Below the pieces are notes generated by a model. It had not been told where the DNA came from. It saw only the letters and a list, made by a program, of their open reading frames with translations, and made no database searches. This document shows, piece after piece, positions 1 through 7,230 of a stretch of 11,548 nt of DNA (within the stretch, counting starts at the first letter, position 1; every line of letters starts with the position of its first letter). Source of the DNA: Thermoplasmatales archaeon UBA447 (GTDB taxonomy: Archaea; Thermoplasmatota; Thermoplasmata; Thermoplasmatales; Thermoplasmataceae); the NCBI GenBank assembly GCA_002503205.1, contig DARE01000005.1, positions 1-11,548 on the forward strand, read 5' to 3'. A program made the position numbers and the translations under genes.

Positions 1-122
1 TAGTTCTTAGAAAATGTCTATTCATCTATTTCAACAACCACCCGGGCGGGAAGGCCACCAGGAATGCGCTTCTTATGATGGATATGGCTGGGGTCAAAGC
101 AGATAGAACAAAATTATTCTGA
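1..122 (+). CDS. DUF72 family protein, C-terminal end (5' partial)
   Basis: An open frame enters from the left edge (codons from base 3) and stops at TGA 120-122, giving 39 residues. It contains IYFNNHPGGKATRNALLMM, which matches the conserved C-terminal signature of DUF72 proteins: an aromatic strand, FNN, a glycine-alanine step, then NA and a closing helix. DUF72 proteins are predicted TIM-barrel-like proteins of unknown biochemical function, widespread in archaea and bacteria. Only the tail is visible, so nothing can be said about its active site or start. gatD begins 37 bases after the stop with its own SD and I see no convincing box A between them, so read-through into gatD is likely but not shown. 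The other two plus-strand frames here are broken by stops near the edge. Confidence 0.7.
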   Translation, partial: VLRKCLFIYFNNHPGGKATRNALLMMDMAGVKADRTKLF

Positions 123-159
123 TTGCAACGATGAGGTACTGTTAAGGAGGGTAGACTTG

Positions 160-1392
160 ATGTCATCAGACAGGTTAAGTGAACAAGGAGAAAAGATCAA
201 ATTCATTTACAAGGGAATAGAAATGTCCGGAATTGTAGTAAGCCACGATTCCAGGCAGTTTAATATCAAACTGAGCAGCGGCTATAACATTTCTGTCCCC
301 AACGATTCCATCGAAATTACTGAAAGTGAAAGAATTCAGGTGAGCCATCAACATTCCTCCCCTTCTCATGATCAGGACGCAGAGGTTGAGATTATAGCCA
401 CCGGTGGTACAATAGCCAGCAGGGTCGACTACATAACAGGGGCAGTCACTCCAGTTTTTGATCCAGGGATACTTGGAGAAAACATCCCAAACATAAACTC
501 ATTCCGTTACGATGTCAAGATTATGGACCCAATATTAAGTGAGAACATGACTCCAGAGATCTGGCAAAATATTGGAAACATGGTGAAGGAGTCACAGATG
601 GTGGGACGGAGTACAATCATACTTCATGGAACAGATACAATGGCTTATACAGCATCTGCCCTGGCATTCATGTTCAGATCACTTCACAGGCCTGTAATTC
701 TGGTGGGTTCACAGAGGAGTTCTGACAGGCCAAGTACTGATGCATTCCTGAATCTGGAAGCTGCGCTTGAATTCAGCAGGATAAATATTGGCGAGGTTGG
801 AATATGCATGCACAGTTCCATATCTGATACTTCAGTATCCCTGTTGAGAGGGGTAAGGACGAGAAAGATGCACTCATCACGGAGGGATGCATTCAGGTCA
901 CCGAGCGTTCCCCCTATGGCATCATATGTCAATGGGTCGTCCAGTGTAAACCCAGACACCACCCCATGCTCAACAGATTCTCTGGATTTTAAGCCTTCCC
1001 TGGAAAAAAAAGTATCGCTTGTGTATTTCCATCCAATGATGGAGCCGGAGGATTTCAGTGCATTGTCCGAAGGGAAGAAAATTGTGGTCATCGCCGGTAC
1101 TGGTATGGGCCATGTCTCATCAAAGCTATTCGAACCTCTGAAAGAACTGTCAAAGGAAGGGACGAGATTCATGATGACCACACAGTGCCTTGGTGGGAGG
1201 GTAGATCTGGATGTATACTCCACCGGAAGACGGCTTACTGAACTTGGTGTCATCCCCCTTGGAGACATGTTCCCGGAGACTGCACTTGTAAAGGCTATGC
1301 ATGTTGCTGCCAATTACCCAGAGGAAAAATTCAGGGAAACTATGATTTCAAATATGCGAGGAGAGATTCTTTCCAGGGAGGTGGAATTCTGA
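160..1392 (+). CDS. gatD: Glutamyl-tRNA(Gln) amidotransferase subunit D (asparaginase-like)
   Basis: GatD is the glutaminase half of the archaeal GatDE enzyme. It releases ammonia from an amide donor, and GatE uses the ammonia to convert Glu-tRNA(Gln) to Gln-tRNA(Gln) in the cytoplasm. The 410 residues comprise a small N-terminal beta-barrel domain (about 8-60), a linker, and an L-asparaginase-type domain (about 74-400). The asparaginase motifs are present: ATGGTIAS (80-87, with Thr84), HGTDTM (156-161, with Thr158 and Asp159) and Lys236 in RTRKMHS. These correspond to the Thr/Thr/Asp/Lys catalytic set of the family; VGSQRSSDRPSTDA and GTGMGHV are also typical. ATG at 160 is chosen because AAGGAGG at 144-150 lies 9 bases upstream; TTG at 157 (spacing 6) is an alternative adding one residue. 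The gene overlaps gatE by four bases (CTGA). Length is normal for the family. Confidence 0.96.
   Translation: MSSDRLSEQGEKIKFIYKGIEMSGIVVSHDSRQFNIKLSSGYNISVPNDSIEITESERIQVSHQHSSPSHDQDAEVEIIATGGTIASRVDYITGAVTPVFDPGILGENIPNINSFRYDVKIMDPILSENMTPEIWQNIGNMVKESQMVGRSTIILHGTDTMAYTASALAFMFRSLHRPVILVGSQRSSDRPSTDAFLNLEAALEFSRINIGEVGICMHSSISDTSVSLLRGVRTRKMHSSRRDAFRSPSVPPMASYVNGSSSVNPDTTPCSTDSLDFKPSLEKKVSLVYFHPMMEPEDFSALSEGKKIVVIAGTGMGHVSSKLFEPLKELSKEGTRFMMTTQCLGGRVDLDVYSTGRRLTELGVIPLGDMFPETALVKAMHVAANYPEEKFRETMISNMRGEILSREVEF
1377..1383 (+). promoter_or_regulatory. Shine-Dalgarno site that decides the CTG start of gatE
   Basis: GGAGGTG at 1377-1383 is a full seven-base match to the archaeal anti-SD sequence. 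It sits inside the last codons of gatD. It leaves 5 bases before CTG 1389, within the 4-9 base range of other starts in this window. No ATG, GTG or TTG occurs in the gatE frame between here and 1611. Confidence 0.8.
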
Positions 1393-3194
1393 GTCCTACC
1401 CCAATAAAGATAGGGCTGGAGGTACATCTTCAGCTGGACGGCAAGAAACTTTTCTGCAACTGCCCCACTGAGTCTGGGAAGGAGGAGAAGGGGAAATTCT
1501 TCAGGATACTTGGTACTACTAGCGGAGAGACAGGTGAAACAGATCCTGCCGTATTATACGAAAGAAAGAGAGACAGATCATTCCAATATACAATTTCTGA
1601 TAACTCCTGTATGGTGGACGCAGACGAGGAACCACCAAAGGAGATAAACAGAAATGCGCTGAAAAAGGCCATTGCAACTTCGATCTACCTTAACTGCATA
1701 ACAATGAAGAACGTGCAGTTCATGAGAAAGATCGTCGTAGACGGCTCGAACACTTCAGGTTTTCAGAGAACAGCGATTATAGGGATTGGAGGAAAAATTG
1801 ACACCAGAGAGGGGCCGGTTCGAATTTCAGCCATCTGCCTTGAGGAGGACTCCTGCAGAAAAATAGAGCAGGACGCCAATATTGTGGAATACAGCCTCGA
1901 CAGGCTTGGGATTCCGCTTATGGAAATATCCACTGAACCAGATATAATATCCCCTCAACATGCCCGGGAGGTTGCAGAGAATATTGGCTCCCCGCTTATA
2001 GCTGCAGGCTGGCTCAGGAAAGGTGCTGATTCCATAAGACAGGATGTCAATTTTTCTATGGGTTACGGAAGAGTGGAAATCAAAGGTGTACAGAAGCTCT
2101 CGGATATAGAACAGTGTCTGAAATATGAGATGGAGAGGCAGCAGGGGCTTGGCAAAATATCTGCATTTATGAGAAAGACAGGAATTCCGGAAATAACGCT
2201 GATCGAATCGGGTGATATATTCTTTGAGACTGCCTCAAATGTGTTGAAAAGATCCATGAAGGCAGGCAATTCCATATATATTTCACGCCTGAAAGGATGT
2301 GCTGGCATACTGAAGAACAAAGATTTGAGGCTAGGAAAGGAACTGTCAGATATCGTCAAAGCGTTTGGTGGAGGAGGCCTGATGCATTCAGACGAGCTAC
2401 CTGCTTTCGGAATTGATGATGAAATCAGCAATATAAGGGAAAAACTTGGATGCGCTGACAATGACGCCTTCCTGATAGTTACATTGAAACCAGAGAGTAA
2501 GAATTTAATTGAAAATGAACTGAATTCCAGGATCGCCAAGGTCTACAATATGGACCTATCTGAGACACGTTATCTGAACGCAGACGGCTCAACCTCTTTT
2601 CTCAGGCCTCTTCCCGGAGGTGCGAGAATGTACCCGGAAACAGATGTCCCAATACTTGATATCGTTACTATGATGGAGGAGGCTGAGAGAATTAAGCCTG
2701 CACCTCTTGAAGAGGTTATATCAGAGACTTCATCCAGATACGGAATTTCGCAGCAGGATTCTGAAACTATAATCAGGAAAGGGTTGCTGAATGATTTTCT
2801 CTCGGTGAATGAGCTGATCGGGAATGGTTCTCTTTCAGCAAGGTTAATTCTTCATATAATCCCCGAATCCTCCAAGGCATCGGGAAGAGAAATTCAGGTA
2901 GGGGATGTGCTGCATCTTCTGCAAGTTTCTGCTATGGATGGCCTGGACAGAGATGGCCTGGAATATGCAATGAAATTGCATTTCATCGACAATTTTTCAC
3001 CTGAAAAAGCATGGGATGGAGTGAAAAAGTCCTTCATTTCTGCCCGGGATCTTTCGTCGCTAATAGAGAGGGCCGCCAATAACCCGGAAATTACTGAGAA
3101 GAATCTCATTCCAAGGCTGAGGGCAATGACAGAAAAAAAGTTCAATCCCGCAGTCGCAATGGAGATGTTCCGGAAATTAAGGAACCCCTATTGA
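1389..3194 (+). CDS. gatE: Glutamyl-tRNA(Gln) amidotransferase subunit E, apparent CTG start
   Basis: GatE activates the glutamate on Glu-tRNA(Gln) and amidates it with ammonia from GatD. With CTG 1389 as start the protein is 601 residues, the normal GatE length. The N-terminal GatB/GatE core starts at KIGLEVHLQL (7-16), followed by KLFCNCPTES and ICLEEDSCRKIE. The GatE-specific GAD insertion, shared with bacterial-type AspRS, spans about 295-410 and carries HSDELPAFGI from His333. The C-terminal helical GatB/YqeY-like tRNA-binding region ends at residue 601. Residues 1-74 have clear family homology but lack any ATG, GTG or TTG, so the first ATG (1611) is not the true start. CTG 1389 overlaps the gatD stop as CTGA and has a perfect SD 5 bases upstream; ATT 1386 is too close to that SD. 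Identity is secure; the start is inferred. Confidence 0.93.
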   Translation: MSPTPIKIGLEVHLQLDGKKLFCNCPTESGKEEKGKFFRILGTTSGETGETDPAVLYERKRDRSFQYTISDNSCMVDADEEPPKEINRNALKKAIATSIYLNCITMKNVQFMRKIVVDGSNTSGFQRTAIIGIGGKIDTREGPVRISAICLEEDSCRKIEQDANIVEYSLDRLGIPLMEISTEPDIISPQHAREVAENIGSPLIAAGWLRKGADSIRQDVNFSMGYGRVEIKGVQKLSDIEQCLKYEMERQQGLGKISAFMRKTGIPEITLIESGDIFFETASNVLKRSMKAGNSIYISRLKGCAGILKNKDLRLGKELSDIVKAFGGGGLMHSDELPAFGIDDEISNIREKLGCADNDAFLIVTLKPESKNLIENELNSRIAKVYNMDLSETRYLNADGSTSFLRPLPGGARMYPETDVPILDIVTMMEEAERIKPAPLEEVISETSSRYGISQQDSETIIRKGLLNDFLSVNELIGNGSLSARLILHIIPESSKASGREIQVGDVLHLLQVSAMDGLDRDGLEYAMKLHFIDNFSPEKAWDGVKKSFISARDLSSLIERAANNPEITEKNLIPRLRAMTEKKFNPAVAMEMFRKLRNPY

Positions 3195-3264
3195 TATATC
3201 TATACATGGCAAAATTTCAACATTATTCTAAAATTCTTAAATAGATTCGTGCGATTAGGATTCA
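3195..3264 (+). other. Intergenic region between gatE and nuoA
   Basis: This is the only sizeable gap in the window, 70 A/T-rich bases between the gatE stop and the nuoA ATG. It holds the box A described separately. I see no convincing inverted repeat or long T tract that would mark a terminator for gatDE, no tRNA-like fold and no SD in front of nuoA. Confidence 0.7.
3236..3243 (+). promoter_or_regulatory. Box A (TATA) of the nuo operon, predicting a leaderless mRNA
   Basis: CTTAAATA at 3236-3243 fits the archaeal box A consensus YTTAWA. An A-rich stretch at 3230-3233 just upstream is in the position of a BRE. The box is centred about 25 bases before the nuoA ATG at 3265, so transcription should start at or next to the start codon. 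The absence of an SD before nuoA, in contrast with the strong SDs of most later genes, agrees with a leaderless transcript. Confidence 0.72.
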
Positions 3265-3702
3265 ATGTTGGATGGCTACATCCCTTTGCTGATTGTCCTA
3301 GTGTTGATAATCGGAGGGTTAATTACAATCTACATGGTTCTGCCAACTGTTGGGGCTAACAGATTCAAGAAGAGCCAGAAGATTTCTTTAAAACCGGATG
3401 TAATTATAGAAAACGCCTCCAGGGAGATTGGTCCGCCTGTCAAGCATGGAGAATATCTTGACCCATACGAGAGCGGTGAGGTCTCTAAAGGTGACTTTCG
3501 TTCAGCAATTAATGTACAGTATTATGTAATTATTCTCCTTTTCATACTTTTCGATGTGGATATGGTCCTTCTTTTTCCATGGGCCTTTGACTTTATGAAA
3601 CTTGGACTTATCCCTTTCCTTGAAACACTGGCATTTCTTGCAATGCCTCTGTTTGTTGTAAGTTATGCATTCAAAGAAGGCTATATGAGGTGGCTGAAAT
3701 GA
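3265..3702 (+). CDS. nuoA: Complex I (NADH-quinone oxidoreductase-like) subunit A
   Basis: NuoA is a small membrane subunit at the junction between the peripheral and membrane arms and helps frame the quinone cavity. The 145 residues show three membrane helices (about 7-28, 86-107 and 113-134). Between the first two is the long loop with the family motif YESGE (68-72). The second helix carries FDVD (96-99) followed by VLLFPWA; most homologues have FDVE, so Asp99 is a conservative change at a functionally important acidic residue. ATG 3265 is the only plausible start and lies about 25 bases after box A with no SD, which suggests leaderless initiation. It is the first gene of the nuo operon, and its stop overlaps nuoB as ATGA. 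Confidence 0.96.
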   Translation: MLDGYIPLLIVLVLIIGGLITIYMVLPTVGANRFKKSQKISLKPDVIIENASREIGPPVKHGEYLDPYESGEVSKGDFRSAINVQYYVIILLFILFDVDMVLLFPWAFDFMKLGLIPFLETLAFLAMPLFVVSYAFKEGYMRWLK

Positions 3703-4163
3703 AAACCGGAGACGGTGGAGTTGTAACAACAACCCTGGAGCAGGCTATGGAGTGGGGAAGGAGCAATTCTCTATGGCCATTGACTTTTGGCCTCGCATGC
3801 TGTGCCATCGAAATGATGGCAATACAGGCTGCGGACATGGATATTGCACGTTTTGGCAGCGAGGTATTCAGAAATTCCCCAAGGCAGTCTGATCTGATGA
3901 TTGTAGCAGGAACTGTCACAAAAAAGATGGCTCCAAGGGTCAGGAGACTTTACGAAGAGATGCCATACCCCAAATATGTAATAGCAATGGGGGTCTGTGT
4001 AATTCAGGGAGGGCCATACAATCAGGGCTATTCAGTTGTTCTCGGGGTGGACAAGGTTGTGCCTGTTGATGTTTATGTCCCGGGATGCCCTCCGACTCCG
4101 GAAGCCCTTACGCATGGAATTATGCTTCTTCAGAAAAAAATAAGAAATGAGACAGACAGGTGA
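3699..4163 (+). CDS. nuoB: Complex I subunit B, N2 [4Fe-4S] cluster protein
   Basis: NuoB carries cluster N2, the last iron-sulfur cluster before quinone, at the interface with NuoD. The 154 residues contain the four cluster ligands: the adjacent pair Cys34-Cys35 in FGLACCAIE, Cys100 in MGVCVIQGG and Cys130 in VPGCPPTPEAL. ARFGSEVFRNSPRQSD and the AGTVTKKMAP segment are also typical. The stretch after Cys100 reads CVIQGG where most NuoB proteins have CASSGG or similar; the two glycines and the cysteine are kept. ATG 3699 is chosen over the upstream GTG 3690 because GAGGTG at 3687-3692 lies 6 bases before it and the gene then overlaps nuoA by the common ATGA arrangement. It is soluble with no signal peptide. 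Confidence 0.97.
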   Translation: MKTGDGGVVTTTLEQAMEWGRSNSLWPLTFGLACCAIEMMAIQAADMDIARFGSEVFRNSPRQSDLMIVAGTVTKKMAPRVRRLYEEMPYPKYVIAMGVCVIQGGPYNQGYSVVLGVDKVVPVDVYVPGCPPTPEALTHGIMLLQKKIRNETDR

Positions 4164-4167
4164 TTGC

Positions 4168-4626
4168 ATGGTGGAGGTTATTGAGGAAACAACTGGGAAA
4201 GATGGAAGAAAGGTAATGAAGGTTGCAAAGGAAAACCTCCTCGCTCTACTTTCCGACCTTAAGGATAATGGATTCACCCACCTCTCACTTATTACTGGCG
4301 TTGACCGAAAGTCAAAGCTGGAAGTTGTTTATCATCTTCATAATATGAATAAGAACGAATACGTTGTTGTCAAGACAGAGACACTTGACGAAAGGGTCCC
4401 GAGCGTTACCAGCCTTTTCAAGAGCGCAGACTGGGACGAAAGGGAGCAGTACGATCTTATGGGAATAGTGTTCGAAGGCCACCCCAACCTTAAGAGGCTG
4501 TTCCTTCCGGATTCATGGGTTGGGCACCCGCTGAGAAAGAATTACGATCTTTCTAAAGTTCAGTACATAAACATGGATGAAAACGGTGACGATTACGCCA
4601 CCTTTGATCCCGGTGATGGCTGGTGA
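4168..4626 (+). CDS. nuoC: Complex I subunit C (30 kDa family)
   Basis: NuoC is a peripheral-arm subunit that packs against NuoD and supports the N2/quinone region. The 152 residues carry the family signature WDEREQYDLMGI from Trp89, then FEGHPNLKRLFLP, and GHPLRKNYDL (119-128). NuoC is a separate protein here, not fused to NuoD as in some archaea and enterobacteria. ATG 4168 is preferred because AGGTGA at 4158-4163 precedes it by 4 bases; an in-frame ATG at 4147 would add seven residues and overlap nuoB, but has no SD. The gap to nuoB is 4 bases and the stop overlaps the nuoD GTG. The C-terminal tail after LRKNYDL is short and acidic. Confidence 0.95.
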   Translation: MVEVIEETTGKDGRKVMKVAKENLLALLSDLKDNGFTHLSLITGVDRKSKLEVVYHLHNMNKNEYVVVKTETLDERVPSVTSLFKSADWDEREQYDLMGIVFEGHPNLKRLFLPDSWVGHPLRKNYDLSKVQYINMDENGDDYATFDPGDGW

Positions 4627-5759
4627 AAATGATACAGGAGGAAAAGAAAAACGATAGCAGGGAATGGACAGAGCTCAATATGGGCCCCCAGCACCCATCG
4701 ACTCATGGAGTTCTACGGCTTAAAATCAAGTTAGACGGAGAAACTGTTAAAGAGGTCGAACCAATTATTGGATACCTCCACCGGAATGCTGAGAAAATCT
4801 GTGAGCTTGATTACTATTGTGATTCTCTGATCTATTTTGACAGGATGGATTACGTTGCTGCAATGAATATGGAAGTTGGTTATCTCGAAGCGGCTGAAAA
4901 GCTTCTGGGGATACCTCCACCAGAGAGGGCAAAGTGGATAAGGGTTATTATGGCTGAACTGAGCCGTATTGCAGCACATCTCGTCTGGGCAGGCGCATTT
5001 GGCCTTGATCTCGGCATGCTCTCACCTTTCTTCTACTGTTTTGTCCAGAGGGAAAAGATACTTCGCATATTCACAGAGATTTCAGGTTCAAGGCAGGAAA
5101 CCAACTATATGAGCATCGGGGGAGTCTACCAGGACATAAACGAAAATATAATTTACATGATTGACGAGTTTACTAAAGAATTTCCTGACAAGCTGGAGGA
5201 GATTTTTAATGCCTTCGTAAAAAATGATATATTCATGTCCAGGAACAAAGGCATAGGAATACTTGAACCAGAAGTTGCAATCAACTACGGAGTTACAGGG
5301 CCAATGCTCAGGGCATCAGGAATTGAATATGATGTACGGAAGGCAGAGCCATATCTTGTATACGATCAGCTGAATTTCGATATACCTGTGTCCTACAAAA
5401 AGGACAATCTTGCTAGATTTCTTGTCCGATTCGAGGAGATGAGGCAGTCAGTAAGGATTATAAAACAGGCGATCAAGAAAATCCCTGATGGACCATATTT
5501 TAACCCGAAGGCAAAGAAATCACTAATGATTAGGCTTAGAGGTGAAGGAGAGGTATACGCAAGAACCGAATCTCCAAAGGGTGAATTTGGAGTCTATCTG
5601 GTTGGGGACGGAGGAGTGAAACCTTACAGGGTCAGAGTCAGAAGCCCTTCGCTTAAGAACCTGTCCGTAATAAGACACCTTGGAAAGGATGTCCTAATTG
5701 CTGACCTTATTGCAATTTCAGGAACGATAGATCTGGTATTTGGTGAGGTGGACAGATAA
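4623..5759 (+). CDS. nuoD: Complex I subunit D (49 kDa family, quinone-binding)
   Basis: NuoD forms the quinone pocket together with NuoB and descends from the large subunit of NiFe hydrogenases, without the metal site. The 378 residues begin with a short charged tail, then NMGPQHPSTHG (19-29), GYLHRNAEK (50-58) and a Tyr in DRMDYV (Tyr77). The His in the HPSTHG loop and this Tyr are the quinone head-group ligands known in the family. The C-terminal part carries ESPKGEFGVYLVGDGG and ends in GTIDLVFGEVDR, the usual terminus. The hydrogenase-type CxxC pairs are absent. GTG 4623 overlaps the nuoC stop as GTGA and has GGTGA at 4612-4616 six bases upstream; ATG 4629 is an alternative two codons in. 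nuoH follows immediately, so no NuoEFG genes intervene. Confidence 0.97.
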   Translation: MKMIQEEKKNDSREWTELNMGPQHPSTHGVLRLKIKLDGETVKEVEPIIGYLHRNAEKICELDYYCDSLIYFDRMDYVAAMNMEVGYLEAAEKLLGIPPPERAKWIRVIMAELSRIAAHLVWAGAFGLDLGMLSPFFYCFVQREKILRIFTEISGSRQETNYMSIGGVYQDINENIIYMIDEFTKEFPDKLEEIFNAFVKNDIFMSRNKGIGILEPEVAINYGVTGPMLRASGIEYDVRKAEPYLVYDQLNFDIPVSYKKDNLARFLVRFEEMRQSVRIIKQAIKKIPDGPYFNPKAKKSLMIRLRGEGEVYARTESPKGEFGVYLVGDGGVKPYRVRVRSPSLKNLSVIRHLGKDVLIADLIAISGTIDLVFGEVDR

Positions 5760-6799
5760 TGGATGTCCTGACCAGGCTTGCACACTTCTTTGCTCCTTTG
5801 ACCCACTATATTGCGTACATTCTGGCTTACCTTTTCGAATCCATATTCCTTGTCATATTCGTAACCATTGTTCTTGTTTTCATGATCTATCTGTTCAGAA
5901 AGTACATGGCTAGAGTCCAGCTGAGGATTGGGCCTAACAGGGTTGGTAAATTTGGCATGCTTCAGCTGATGGCCGATGGACTTAAGCTGGCAGGAAAGGA
6001 GAGTATTTTGCCTAAGGGACGAGATGACCTTCCATTCAGAATTGCCCCTCTCATAGTATTCATAGGCTTGGTAATGTCATTTGCTCTCCTTCCCTATGGG
6101 GATTTCTACTGGATCGGGTCCCTTACAATCACACATTCAAATGTAAGCGTTATACTGCTCTTTGCTGCAATAGCAATTATGCCAATCGGCGAAATATTGG
6201 CTGGTGTAAGCTCCAGAAACAAATATGCTATTCTGGGTGCCCTAAGGGGTGTTGCCAAGGATGTATCATTTGAGGTCCCTATGATGATATCGGTCCTGGC
6301 ACTTGTGATGATGGCATCAGCGAGGACCGCAGAACCATTGAACCTCTCCGATCTGGTCTCAAGTCAGATCATTCCATTCGGGATACCGGAGGTAATAGGG
6401 CTCCTGGTCTTTTTCATCTCAATGATTGCAAGAGCCTCATACTCGCCATTCGATATGGGTGAAAGTGACAGTGAGCTGGTTTCAGGCCATTCCACTGAAT
6501 ACAGCGGTATGAGGTTTGGAATGTTCTACATGGGTCTTTTTGGAAGCATATTCCTAAGTTCGATGATGGTCTCACTGCTTTATCTTGGCGGATACAACGG
6601 ACCATTTTCATCAGATGCAGGTTTCATATTCCTTCTCATAAAGACAGTTATACTCGTGCTTGTAGCATTCACTGTCTGGCTCTCTGTTCCAAGAATTAGA
6701 ATAGACAGATTCGTCAATATGGGGTGGAAGTATCTTCTTCCAATTTCTATTATCAATCTCATAATAGCAGGAATTATAACTCTGGGGGTGGGCCTGTGA
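5759..6799 (+). CDS. nuoH: Complex I subunit H, membrane quinone-channel subunit
   Basis: NuoH is the membrane subunit that links the quinone cavity to the proton-pumping arm. The 346 residues form about eight membrane helices. Conserved loops are present: LRIGPNRVGKFG (from Leu55), MADGLKLAGKE, ALRGVAKDVSFEVPMM (with Glu172) and SPFDMGESDSELVSGHST from 229, followed by EYSGMRFG. Most homologues have a DLTEAE- or DLPEAE-like sequence where this protein reads DMGESD, so one acidic side chain of the E-channel loop is shifted. ATG 5759 overlaps the nuoD TAA by one base (TAATG) and is preceded by GGTGAGGTG at 5742-5750 with 8 bases spacing. The stop overlaps the nuoI GTG. Length is normal for the family. 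Confidence 0.96.
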   Translation: MDVLTRLAHFFAPLTHYIAYILAYLFESIFLVIFVTIVLVFMIYLFRKYMARVQLRIGPNRVGKFGMLQLMADGLKLAGKESILPKGRDDLPFRIAPLIVFIGLVMSFALLPYGDFYWIGSLTITHSNVSVILLFAAIAIMPIGEILAGVSSRNKYAILGALRGVAKDVSFEVPMMISVLALVMMASARTAEPLNLSDLVSSQIIPFGIPEVIGLLVFFISMIARASYSPFDMGESDSELVSGHSTEYSGMRFGMFYMGLFGSIFLSSMMVSLLYLGGYNGPFSSDAGFIFLLIKTVILVLVAFTVWLSVPRIRIDRFVNMGWKYLLPISIINLIIAGIITLGVGL

Positions 6800-7230
6800 T
6801 AGAAGTCAAAGAACCGAAGAAAGAGCTTCCCCTTGTGGGAACATTGAAGGCGATGTGGATTGTTGGAAAGCACATATTCCAGAAACCTGTAACGACTCAG
6901 TATCCTGAGGAGAAGAAACCAATGCCTGACCGTTTCAGGTTCAGGATTTTTTTAAGCCTTGATGATTGCGTGGGTTGCACCCTGTGCGAACAGGTATGTC
7001 CAAATCTCAGCATACATATGAACAAAGTTGAACGGGAGAATCCAAGGAACAAGAGGAAAATTTACCCGGATGTCAACTTTGGAACTTGTACTGTCTGCAG
7101 GAATTGCGAAGAGATATGCCCGACAGATGCAATATATCTGACACACGTTTTTGAAACCTCAAGGACAAGGAACAGCTTTACCTATTCCCCAGATGAGCTG
7201 AGCTTGTCTGAGGATGAGGTGATCAAGTGA
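6796..7230 (+). CDS. nuoI: Complex I subunit I, two [4Fe-4S] ferredoxin-type protein
   Basis: NuoI carries clusters N6a and N6b, which pass electrons to N2 in NuoB. The 144 residues contain two complete CxxCxxCxxxCP motifs: CVGCTLCEQVCP (Cys58, 61, 64, 68) and CTVCRNCEEICP (Cys98, 101, 104, 108). An N-terminal amphipathic region (KAMWIVGKHIFQKP, 18-31) probably docks on the membrane subunits. GTG 6796 is chosen because it overlaps the nuoH stop as GTGA, has a G-rich SD-like GGGGGTGG at 6784-6791, and starts at the expected distance before the GTLKAMWIVGKHIF helix. An upstream in-frame GTG (6724) would add 24 residues of nuoH sequence read out of frame and is rejected. With NuoEFG absent, NuoI is the likely entry point for electrons; this is inference. 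Confidence 0.96.
   Translation: MIEVKEPKKELPLVGTLKAMWIVGKHIFQKPVTTQYPEEKKPMPDRFRFRIFLSLDDCVGCTLCEQVCPNLSIHMNKVERENPRNKRKIYPDVNFGTCTVCRNCEEICPTDAIYLTHVFETSRTRNSFTYSPDELSLSEDEVIK

Noticed and set aside
14..106. Small plus-strand open frame of 30 codons at the left edge
   Set aside because: No SD and no motif; it lies inside the DUF72 C-terminal frame.
1004..1011. Run of eight A in gatD as a possible slippage site
   Set aside because: The gatD frame is intact on both sides and encodes a full-length protein; a single run is not evidence for frameshifting.
684..1313. Minus-strand open frame of 209 codons opposite gatD
   Set aside because: It lies wholly within gatD, which has clear catalytic motifs; the opposite frame has no recognisable motif, and plus-strand codon bias explains its openness.
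2063..2539. Minus-strand open frame of 158 codons opposite gatE
   Set aside because: Antisense to the conserved GatE core and GAD domain; no motif or independent SD seen.
1611..3194. gatE starting at the first ATG (1611)
   Set aside because: It would delete 74 residues with unmistakable GatB/GatE homology; no SD precedes this ATG.
3195..3264. Possible terminator or small RNA between gatE and nuoA
   Set aside because: No convincing hairpin, long T tract or conserved RNA fold is visible; A/T-richness is explained by the promoter.
6724..6795. Upstream GTG extension of nuoI into nuoH
   Set aside because: The added residues are polar nuoH sequence read out of frame; GTG 6796 gives the normal overlap and N-terminus.
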